Shown here in pieces: positions 58,134 to 64,000 of a stretch of 64,000 nt of DNA (the stretch's first letter is position 1; each line of letters begins with the position of its first letter). Origin of the DNA: WHSW01 sp963767285 (GTDB taxonomy: Bacteria; Actinomycetota; Thermoleophilia; Solirubrobacterales; 70-9); NCBI GenBank assembly GCA_963767285.1, contig CAVYDJ010000004.1:868001-932000 (forward strand), read 5' to 3'. The position numbers and the translations under genes were made by a program. Under the pieces are notes generated by a model. That model had not been told where the DNA came from. It did no database searches and saw only the letters and a program-made list of their open reading frames with translations.

Positions 58134-59453
58134 GTGACCGGGAAGCGCTATCACGTCACGACGTTCGGGTGCCAGATGAACGAGCACGACTCCGAGCGGA
58201 TGAAGGGGATGCTCGAGTCGCTCGGCTACGCCGAGGCGCCCGACCGGGACGGCGCCGACCTGATCCTCTTCAACACCTGCTCGATCCGCGAGAACGCCGA
58301 CAGCCGCTTCCTCGCGCACCTCGGCGACGCGAAGCGGCTGAAGTCGGAGGACCCGGAGCGGATCGTCGGGGTCGGCGGCTGCTGGGCCCAGTCGGTCAAG
58401 GAGGAGGTCTTCGCGCGCTTTCCGTTCGTCGACGTCGCGTTCGGCCCAGGGCAGATCGCGCGCCTGGCCGAGTTCCTGAACTCGGACTCGTTGACCGCCC
58501 AGGGCTATTTCGAGTTCGAGGACTTCGCCGGCCACCTGCCGATGAAGCGCGGGCGCGAGTTCCAGGCCTGGCTGCAGATCTCCCAGGGCTGCAACTGCAA
58601 CTGCTCGTATTGCATCGTGCCCTCGACGCGCGGGCGCGAGCAGAGCCGCCACCCGGATGAGCTCGTCAGCGAAGTCCGGGCTCTCGCGATCGACGGCGTC
58701 CGCGAGGTCACGCTCCTTGGCCAGAACGTGAACAGCTATGGCCGCGACCTCGGCGCGGACCGGACGACGTTCGCCGAGCTGCTCAGGATGCTCGACCCGA
58801 TCGAGGGGATCGAGCGGATCCGCTACACCAGCCCGCACCCCAAGGACATGCGCGAGGACGTGATCCGCGCCCACGCCGAGCTCGCGTCGGTCTGCGAGCA
58901 CATCCACCTGCCGTTGCAGTCGGGGTCGAGCCCGATCCTGAAGGCGATGCGGCGCACCTACAACCGCGAGCGTTACCTGGACCGCGTGGCGCTGATCCGC
59001 GAGCACGTCCCCGATTGCGCGCTGACCACGGACGTCATCGTCGGCTTCCCCGGCGAGACCGACGAGGACTTCGAGCGCACGCTCGAGGTCGTCGACCAGG
59101 TCCGTTACGACGGCGCCTTCACCTTCGTCTATTCACCGCGGCGCGGCACCGACGCGGCGACCCTGCCCGGCCAGGTCTCGGAGGAGGCGAAGCGCGAGCG
59201 GATGGGCCGCTTGGTCGAGCTCGTCCAGCGTCACGCCCGCGAGCGCGCCCAGCGCTTCGTGGGCCGGACGATGGACGTTCTGGTCGAAGGCACCGCGCGC
59301 CGCGATCCCGCTCAGCTGCGCGGCCGCACCCGCCACAACAAAGCGGTGAACTTCGAGGGCACCGCGAGCGCGGGCGAGCTGGTCGAGGTCGAGATCGCCA
59401 GCGCCACCTCGCAGACGCTGACCGGTCACGAGCGGCTGCTGAGCCGCGTCTGA
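58134..59453 (+). CDS. miaB: tRNA-i6A37 methylthiotransferase
   Basis: Radical-SAM enzyme that adds a methylthio group to isopentenyl-adenosine 37 in tRNA. The 439-residue protein has the N-terminal cluster domain (TTFGCQMNEHDSERMKGML, FNTCSIRENAD, GGCWAQ), the radical-SAM cysteines in SQGCNCNCSYCIVP (CxxxCxxC) and a C-terminal TRAM domain. GTG start is set by the -10 box 7 nt upstream. It is followed by miaA, which makes its substrate. Confidence 0.95.
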   Translation: MTGKRYHVTTFGCQMNEHDSERMKGMLESLGYAEAPDRDGADLILFNTCSIRENADSRFLAHLGDAKRLKSEDPERIVGVGGCWAQSVKEEVFARFPFVDVAFGPGQIARLAEFLNSDSLTAQGYFEFEDFAGHLPMKRGREFQAWLQISQGCNCNCSYCIVPSTRGREQSRHPDELVSEVRALAIDGVREVTLLGQNVNSYGRDLGADRTTFAELLRMLDPIEGIERIRYTSPHPKDMREDVIRAHAELASVCEHIHLPLQSGSSPILKAMRRTYNRERYLDRVALIREHVPDCALTTDVIVGFPGETDEDFERTLEVVDQVRYDGAFTFVYSPRRGTDAATLPGQVSEEAKRERMGRLVELVQRHARERAQRFVGRTMDVLVEGTARRDPAQLRGRTRHNKAVNFEGTASAGELVEVEIASATSQTLTGHERLLSRV

Positions 59454-59461
59454 CCCCGGCC

Positions 59462-60352
59462 GTGCAGGTCCTGGCGATCTTCGGCCCGACCGCGGTCGGC
59501 AAGACCGGGGTCGCGATCGAGGTCGCCGACCTATTGCGCGCGCACGACGAGGACCCGGTCGCGGTTTCCTGCGATTCGATCCAGGTCTACCGGGGCCTCG
59601 AGGTGCTGAGCGGGGCGGCGACCCTGGCTGAGCGCGAGCGGCTGGAGCATCGCCTGATCGGCGTCGCCGGCGTGGATGAGGAGTTCTCCGCCGGGCGCTT
59701 CGCCGAGCTCGCCCATGCCGAGATCGACCGGCTGCTGGCCGAAGGCCGGCGCCCGATCGTCGTGGGCGGCACGGGGCTCTACATGCGGGCGGCGCTCGCC
59801 GAGCTCGAGCTGCGCCCGCCGGTGCCGTCGGCGGTTCGCGCCGAGGTGGAGGCGGACTTGGCGGCGCGGGGGTCGGAGGCTCTGCACTCCGAGCTGTCGC
59901 CCGAGCTCGCCTCCGGCGTCCATCCCAACGACCGCAAGCGGATCGTCCGCCTGACCGAGCTCGCCCGGCTCGGGATCGCCGCACACCCCTCCGGCGAGGG
60001 CCTGTGGACCGAAAAGCTGCGGGTACCGACGACGCTCGTCGGGCTGACGCTCGACCGCGACGAGCTCGACGCTCGGATCGACACCAGGGTCGAGACGATG
60101 GTTCGCGACGGCGCCGAGGAGGAGGTTCGGGCGGCCAACGGCGCCGGCGCCTCGCGTACGGCCCGCGCGGCGATCGGGTTCGACGAGTTGCTGTCGGGCG
60201 ACGTCGAGGCGATGAAGCGTGCCCAGCGCCGCTTCGCCCGCCGACAGCTCACCTGGATGCGACGGATGGAGGGCGTGACGACGCTCGACCGAACCGGCCG
60301 GGCCGATGCCGAGGTCGCGGCGGAGGTCATCGGCCTCACCGACGCCGGATAG
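59462..60352 (+). CDS. miaA: tRNA dimethylallyltransferase
   Basis: Adds the isopentenyl group to A37 of tRNAs reading UNN codons. The 296-residue protein has the P-loop IFGPTAVGKTGVAIE, CDSIQVYRGLEVLSG, GGTGLYMRAALA and the RRFARRQLTWMRR segment near the C-terminus. GTG start 8 nt after miaB. Its TAG stop is also the first half of the -10 box of dapF. Confidence 0.95.
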   Translation: MQVLAIFGPTAVGKTGVAIEVADLLRAHDEDPVAVSCDSIQVYRGLEVLSGAATLAERERLEHRLIGVAGVDEEFSAGRFAELAHAEIDRLLAEGRRPIVVGGTGLYMRAALAELELRPPVPSAVRAEVEADLAARGSEALHSELSPELASGVHPNDRKRIVRLTELARLGIAAHPSGEGLWTEKLRVPTTLVGLTLDRDELDARIDTRVETMVRDGAEEEVRAANGAGASRTARAAIGFDELLSGDVEAMKRAQRRFARRQLTWMRRMEGVTTLDRTGRADAEVAAEVIGLTDAG

Positions 60353-60355
60353 CCT
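60350..60355 (+). promoter_or_regulatory. -10 box TAGCCT of dapF, built on the miaA stop codon
   Basis: TAGCCT starts with the miaA TAG and ends 6 nt before the dapF ATG. Confidence 0.5.
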
Positions 60356-60361
60356 GCGCCG

Positions 60362-61174
60362 ATGCGGTTCGAGAAGTGGCAGGCGCTGGGCAACGACTAC
60401 ATCGTGGTCGAGCGCGATGCGCTCCCCTGGGAGCTGACCGCGGAGCGCATCCGGAGGATCTGCGACCCGCACTTCGGCGTCGGCTCGGATGGGATCCTCC
60501 TGCTCTCGGCGCACGACGATGACCGCTACGTCGCCGAGCTGCGCATCTTCAATCCCGATGGCTCGGAGGCCGAGCTCTCCGGCAACGGCGCCCGCGAGGC
60601 GGTGCTCTACCTGCGCGAGTCCGGGTGGACCGACGACGACACGTTCACGATCGTGACCAAGGCCGGCGAGGTGACGCCGACGATCACCGGGCCGGGCGAG
60701 GTCTCGATGGCGATCGGCCGCGCCACCGACGAGGGGACGGGAACGGTCGAGTCGGCCGGCCGGGACTGGTCGTTTCGCCGAGTGAACGTCGGCAACCCGC
60801 AGTGCGTGATCGAGGGGGGCGACGAGGTCGAAGATCTCGACTTGGGCGCGATCGGGCCTGCCATCGAGGGCAACACGGAGCTGTTCCCGAACCGCACCAA
60901 CGTCTCGTTCATCCGGATCGACGGGTCGACGGTCCGGGCGCGGATCTTCGAGCGCGGGGTGGGGGAGACCTTGTCATCGGGCACCGGTGCGAGCGGCGCG
61001 GCGGTCGCCGCGTTCCTGGGTGGCGCGAAGAGTCCGATCACCGTGAAGCTCGACGGCGGCGAGCTGACCGTGGAGATCACCGACGAGCTGGACGTCATTT
61101 TGATCGGGGCCGCGTCGCGCGTCTACGCCGGCGAGCTCGATCCGGGGCTTGTCGCGTCCCTCGCGGACACCTGA
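60362..61174 (+). CDS. dapF: Diaminopimelate epimerase homologue without catalytic cysteines
   Basis: A 270-residue DapF-fold protein in the conserved place after miaA. DapF normally interconverts LL- and meso-DAP using two cysteines, one per domain. Here the first motif reads ELSGNGARE with Ser73 (codon TCC) in the Cys position, and the second reads ETLSSGTGAS with Ser206 (TCG). The conserved NPH becomes NPQ (Gln147). Other family marks are intact: ALGNDYIVVE, GVGSDGILLL, FNPDGSEAE, LFPNRTNVSF and IFERGVGET. Overall fold and DAP-like site seem kept, but normal two-base epimerisation is doubtful. Its last 52 bp overlap the convergent gene. Confidence 0.85.
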   Translation: MRFEKWQALGNDYIVVERDALPWELTAERIRRICDPHFGVGSDGILLLSAHDDDRYVAELRIFNPDGSEAELSGNGAREAVLYLRESGWTDDDTFTIVTKAGEVTPTITGPGEVSMAIGRATDEGTGTVESAGRDWSFRRVNVGNPQCVIEGGDEVEDLDLGAIGPAIEGNTELFPNRTNVSFIRIDGSTVRARIFERGVGETLSSGTGASGAAVAAFLGGAKSPITVKLDGGELTVEITDELDVILIGAASRVYAGELDPGLVASLADT

Positions 61175-61590
61175 CTGCGGGCGCGAATCTGCTCGGCGAT
61201 CTCCCTCGCCCGGTCGGTGTTCGCCGTGATCGTGATCTGGCCGGAGACGTCGGAGATGTCGCCGCGGTCGTAGTCGACGCGGATCTCGAGCCTGTCCGGC
61301 TCGGCGGCCAGGTCGGCCATCTGCCAGTTGGGGCTCGAGTAGGCCGAATCGATCAGCTCCGCTTTGCCGGAGTTCGAGTAGACGACGAACCGCTCCTCGG
61401 TGACGGCGAGCGCCAGCCGTACGAGCGTGACCTTGCCGTTGAAGCGCTTCCCGGGCGCCTTGAAGTGCGCGTAGCGGATCTTCCCGGGGACGCCCTCGAC
61501 GATCAAGGCGACTCCCTCGGCTTCGAGCTCCGCGCGGAGCTCGGCCTTGAAGGTGCCGGTGCCGAGGAAGATCCGCCCGAGGAAGCTCAC
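61123..61590 (-). CDS. Unknown protein, possibly PH-like, paired with an INSIG-like protein
   Basis: I do not recognise this 155-residue protein with certainty. After a short N-terminus (SFLGRIFLGTGTFKAELRAEL) it has a predicted beta-rich core (RYAHFKAPGKRFNGKVTLVR, LALAVTEERFVVYSNSGKAE) with the flavour of bacterial PH-like domains, a DYDRGDISDVSGQITITA strand pair and a C-terminal helix (DRAREIAEQIRARS). No signal or transmembrane segment. GTG start overlaps the stop of the upstream membrane-protein gene by 4 nt, so they are co-translated. The last 17 codons lie antisense to the end of dapF. Confidence 0.65.
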   Translation of the reverse strand: MSFLGRIFLGTGTFKAELRAELEAEGVALIVEGVPGKIRYAHFKAPGKRFNGKVTLVRLALAVTEERFVVYSNSGKAELIDSAYSSPNWQMADLAAEPDRLEIRVDYDRGDISDVSGQITITANTDRAREIAEQIRARSQVSARDATSPGSSSPA

Positions 61591-62156
61591 GCCGGCCGCC
61601 GAGCAACGAGCAGCTCGGCCAGCCGGGCGGCGACGAACCCGAAGGCGAAGTAGAGGGCCGGCAGCCAGAGCGCGACTCCGAACAGGCCGTCCGCGGCCGG
61701 GCTGTACTCGGCGAGCTCGAGCTCGACGATCAGGATCTCGGCGGCCGGGCCGATGACCGCGGCGGCAAGCCCGCACACGATCGCCGGGCCGCCACCCCCG
61801 AGCCAGCTCGCGATCAGCACGGCCAGCATCACGATCAGCGTCGTCGCCGGCCCTTCCGGCTCGTCGTAGACGACCGCCGTGAGCGCGTAGAGGGCAAGTA
61901 CGGACGCGATCGCGCCGATCCCTACCCGCAGCTCGAAGCCGCGCCGCGGGGGCCCGAGGCGCAGCCTCAGCTCGCCCACCGACGCTGTCGCCAGCCCGAC
62001 CAGGATCGGGAACCACAGCGCGCTCTCCCAGACGAAGGGGGTCTCGTCGTCGAGGTAGGTGGTGGTCCCCGCCTGCACGTGGCCGGCGTCGCCGATCAGC
62101 CCCCCGGCCGCGCCGACCAGGAAGAGGATCAGCAGCTCTTTCGGACGCAGCCGCAT
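61587..62156 (-). CDS. INSIG-like six-helix membrane protein
   Basis: A 189-residue membrane protein with about six hydrophobic helices. By eye it follows the layout of insulin-induced gene proteins: LLILFLVGAAGGLIGDAGHVQ, then ESALWFPILVGLATA, and the C-terminal EYSPAADGLFGVALWLPALY followed by AFGFVAARLAELL, comparable to the YTSP...WLP...GG segment of human INSIG. A mycobacterial INSIG homologue has been characterised structurally, so an actinobacterial member is plausible. It may bind lipid or regulate a membrane enzyme. ATG start with a GATACT-like -10 about 11 nt upstream on the minus strand; divergent from the aminotransferase gene. Confidence 0.6.
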   Translation of the reverse strand: MRLRPKELLILFLVGAAGGLIGDAGHVQAGTTTYLDDETPFVWESALWFPILVGLATASVGELRLRLGPPRRGFELRVGIGAIASVLALYALTAVVYDEPEGPATTLIVMLAVLIASWLGGGGPAIVCGLAAAVIGPAAEILIVELELAEYSPAADGLFGVALWLPALYFAFGFVAARLAELLVARRPA

Positions 62157-62182
62157 CGCGGGCGGGAGTATCGCGCCTCGGC

Positions 62183-62188
62183 TAGCCT
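62183..62188 (+). promoter_or_regulatory. -10 box TAGCCT of the aminotransferase gene
   Basis: TAGCCT ends 10 nt before the ATG at 62199. Confidence 0.45.
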
Positions 62189-62198
62189 CCCGCGTCCG

Positions 62199-63371
62199 AT
62201 GGCCCTCACCGATCCCTCCAAGCGCCTCGAGGCGATCCCGCCGTACATGTTCGCCGAGCTGGAGCGCAAGGTGGCCGCGAAGAAGGAGGCCGGGATCGAC
62301 GTAATCAGCCTCGGGATCGGCGACCCGGACACGCCGACATATCCGCACGTGGTCGAGGCGATGCAGGCCGCGGTCGCCGACCCGGGCACGCATCAGTACC
62401 CCTCGAACCGGGGCCGGGCTGAGTTCAGGGAGGCGTTCGCGGGCTTCTATGGCCGCCGCTTTGGCGTCGAGATCGACCCCGAGACCGAGCTGATCCCCGC
62501 GATCGGCGCCAAGGAGTGCATCTACAACCTCTGCTTCGCGTTCCTCGACCCCGGCGACGTCGCGCTCGCCTCGGACCCCGGTTATCCGGTCTACACCGGC
62601 GGGCCGGTGCTGGCCGGCGCCGAGGCCGTCGTCCTGCCGCTCGTCCCCGGACTCGGGTTCGCCCCCGACCTCGACGCGATCGCCGCGGCCGACCTCGAGC
62701 GCGCCCGGCTGATCTTCCTCAACTACCCGAACAACCCGACCGGCGCCGTCGTCCCCGACGGGCTCTTCGAGCGGGTCATCGAGCTCGCCCGCGAGCACGA
62801 GATCCTCGTCGTGCACGACAACGCCTACTCCGAGACCACCTACGACGGCTACGTGGCCCCGAGCTTCCTCGCGACCCCCGGCGCCAAGGAGGTCGGCGTC
62901 GAGGTGTTCTCCCTGTCCAAGGGCTACAACATGACCGGCTGGCGCTGCGCGGCGATCCTCGGCAACGCCGACGCGGTCGCCTCCTACTGGCGGTTGAAGA
63001 CGAACGTCGATTCGGGGCTCTTCGAGGCCGTCCAGCTCGCCGGCGCCGCGGCGCTCTCCGGCCCGCAGAAGCCGGTCGAGGAGATGAACGCGATCTACGC
63101 TCGCCGCCGCGACCTGGTGGTCGGCGCGCTGCGCGAGATCGGCGTCGACGTCGCGGCGCCGAAGGGGACGATCTACGTCTGGGCGCCGGTCCCCGACGGA
63201 CACACCTCGACCTCGTTTGCCGAGTTGGTGCTCGAGGAGGCGGCCGTCGTCGTCTCGCCTGGCTCGATGTACGGGCCGAGCGGCGAGGGCTTCTTCCGGA
63301 TCTCGCTCACGACGCCCGACGAGCGGATCTCCGAGGCCGTCGAGCGCCTGCGCGAGCACCTCGCGGCTTAG
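62199..63371 (+). CDS. dapL: LL-diaminopimelate aminotransferase-type class I aminotransferase
   Basis: A 390-residue fold-type I PLP enzyme. It begins SKRLEAIPPYMFAELERKV and ISLGIGDPDTPTYPHVVEAM, then shows SNRGRAEFREAFAGFY, FLNYPNNPTGAVVP, HDNAYSETTYDG, the PLP lysine in FSLSKGYNMTGWR and the carboxylate-binding Arg in GFFRISLTTPDERI. This pattern fits the DapL group that makes LL-DAP directly from tetrahydrodipicolinate, bypassing DapD/C/E, in line with dapA, dapB and dapF in the window. A broad-specificity aspartate or alanine aminotransferase is the alternative. Followed without gap by ridA-like. Confidence 0.8.
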   Translation: MALTDPSKRLEAIPPYMFAELERKVAAKKEAGIDVISLGIGDPDTPTYPHVVEAMQAAVADPGTHQYPSNRGRAEFREAFAGFYGRRFGVEIDPETELIPAIGAKECIYNLCFAFLDPGDVALASDPGYPVYTGGPVLAGAEAVVLPLVPGLGFAPDLDAIAAADLERARLIFLNYPNNPTGAVVPDGLFERVIELAREHEILVVHDNAYSETTYDGYVAPSFLATPGAKEVGVEVFSLSKGYNMTGWRCAAILGNADAVASYWRLKTNVDSGLFEAVQLAGAAALSGPQKPVEEMNAIYARRRDLVVGALREIGVDVAAPKGTIYVWAPVPDGHTSTSFAELVLEEAAVVVSPGSMYGPSGEGFFRISLTTPDERISEAVERLREHLAA

Positions 63372-63764
63372 ATGGGCGAACGGCGCCGGACGAGCTCAGG
63401 GTCGCCGTACGAGCGGCGCTACGGCTTCAGTCGCGCGGTCCGGGACGGCGACCGGGTGCTGGTCTCGGGTACGGCGCCGGTCTGGCCCGATGGCAGTTGC
63501 GACCCCGATCCGGCCGTCCAGGCGCGCCGCTGCTGCGAGATCATCGTCGCGGCGCTCGAGGACCTGGGCGCCTCGGCCGCCGACGTCGTGCGGACGCGGA
63601 TGTACGTCACGGATGCGGCGATCGCCGACGCCGTCGGCGCGGTCCACGGTGAGTTCTTCGGCGGGGCAGCCCCCGCGGCGACCATGGTCGTCGTCGCCGG
63701 CCTGCTCGACTCGCGCTGGCGCGTCGAGATCGAGGCCGAGGCGGACCTGCGCACAAACTGTTAG
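63372..63764 (+). CDS. RidA/YjgF-family protein
   Basis: A 130-residue member of the RidA superfamily, whose members hydrolyse reactive enamines/imines released by PLP enzymes. Marks are YGFSRAVRDGDRVLVSGTAP, LEDLGASAADVVRTRMYVTD and the C-terminal ATMVVVAGLLDSRWRVEIEA. The usual catalytic Arg position is filled only approximately, so it may belong to a Rid subgroup without deaminase activity. The ATG is the codon after the aminotransferase stop, suggesting it detoxifies products of that PLP enzyme. Confidence 0.86.
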   Translation: MGERRRTSSGSPYERRYGFSRAVRDGDRVLVSGTAPVWPDGSCDPDPAVQARRCCEIIVAALEDLGASAADVVRTRMYVTDAAIADAVGAVHGEFFGGAAPAATMVVVAGLLDSRWRVEIEAEADLRTNC

Positions 63765-63781
63765 GAGTTGCTAATAATGCT

Positions 63782-63838
63782 CGCCGCGAAGGCGGCGGGC
63801 CTTCCCCCTTCGACGTTCGGGTTAGGCGGGAGGGGGAG
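63782..63838. terminator. Hairpins after the RidA gene
   Basis: CGCCGC/GCGGCG form a 6-bp stem (63782-63797, GAAG loop), followed by TCCCCCT (63803-63809) pairing with AGGGGGA (63831-63837). No U-tract. Probably the terminator region of the aminotransferase-ridA operon. Confidence 0.45.
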
Positions 63839-63876
63839 ATTCAAGCCCGCACGCGTACTTACCGATCCATAAAGCA

Positions 63877-64000
63877 ATGACCACACTGGGCATAGCACTG
63901 GCACTTGCGTGCGCCGCGATGGCGAACGTGTCGATGTTGTGCAAGCACCGGGGCGCCTCGGAGGCCCCCGAGATCAACCTGAAGACGCCGTGGCACAGCG
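63877..64000 (+). CDS. DMT-type membrane protein, 3'-truncated by the window
   Basis: The frame opens with ATG and codes MTTLGIALALACAAMANVS followed by MLCKHRGASEAPEINLKTPW before the window ends, 41 codons in. The start has one hydrophobic helix followed by a short polar loop, as in EamA/DMT-type permeases or related multispanning proteins. Too little is present for a firm name. Confidence 0.5.
   Translation, partial: MTTLGIALALACAAMANVSMLCKHRGASEAPEINLKTPWHS

Overview
This is a GC-rich bacterial chromosome segment with densely packed genes, many overlapping by 4 nt (ATGA/GTGA). The gene families point to Actinomycetota: actinobacterial integration host factor (mihF) before gmk and rpoZ, a YlxP/DUF503 gene before rbfA, and RodZ-cinA-thpR-recA-recX-rny-miaB-miaA-dapF in series. 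Several traits (PyrK-dependent PyrD, DapL-type aminotransferase, DNRLRE and GSGxGYxKA surface proteins) suggest the class Thermoleophilia/Solirubrobacterales. That placement is inference from gene content, not from a marker-gene tree.

Layout. 1-1.6 kb: end of a CDP-glucose sugar pathway (rfbF, rfbG-like). 1.6-6.7 kb: secreted tandem-PHP protein, tRNA-Arg(CCG), RNase Z, acetolactate decarboxylase and an alpha/beta hydrolase. 6.7-16.7 kb: pyrimidine operon pyrR-pyrB-pyrC-isochorismatase-carA-SnoaL-carB-pyrK-pyrD under a PyrR-binding RNA leader; pyrE and pyrF are absent here. 16.8-20.4 kb: mihF, gmk, rpoZ, coaBC, a TPR protein and dtd. 20.4-35.5 kb: the transcription/translation operon rimP-nusA-infB-ylxP-rbfA-nrnA-truB-ribF-rpsO-pnp, interrupted between infB and ylxP by three exported surface proteins and between rpsO and pnp by a peroxiredoxin and a DsbA-like protein. 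35.5-41.5 kb: M16 peptidase, dapB, amidase, dapA, RNase J. 41.5-45.4 kb: secreted metallopeptidase and a two-component system. 45.5-56.6 kb: ftsK, rodZ-like, cinA, epoxide hydrolase, phosphodiesterase, thpR, recA, recX, a secreted protein and rny. 56.7-64 kb: membrane cytochrome c, enoyl-CoA hydratase, miaB, miaA, dapF, a PH-like/INSIG-like pair, a DapL-type aminotransferase, a RidA protein and the start of a DMT-type membrane protein.

How it works together. The window holds most of de novo UMP synthesis, most of the aminotransferase-type lysine/DAP route (dapA, dapB, dapL-like, dapF), and an RNA-processing set (RNase Z, NrnA, PNPase, RNase J, RNase Y). A recurring signal is a TANNNT hexamer 6-11 nt before the start codon of about 19 genes, which I read as -10 boxes of leaderless or nearly leaderless transcripts.

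Main oddities: a DapF homologue with both catalytic cysteines replaced by serine; a NusA with an added Cys/His knuckle and acidic tail where ylxR would normally lie; duplicated surface proteins with FliA/WhiG-like promoter signatures inside the infB-rbfA operon; an INSIG-like membrane protein; an RNase Y without a visible membrane anchor; a terminator-like attenuator before rimP; and several strong inverted repeats. No rRNA, CRISPR array, insertion sequence, integrase or prophage was seen.
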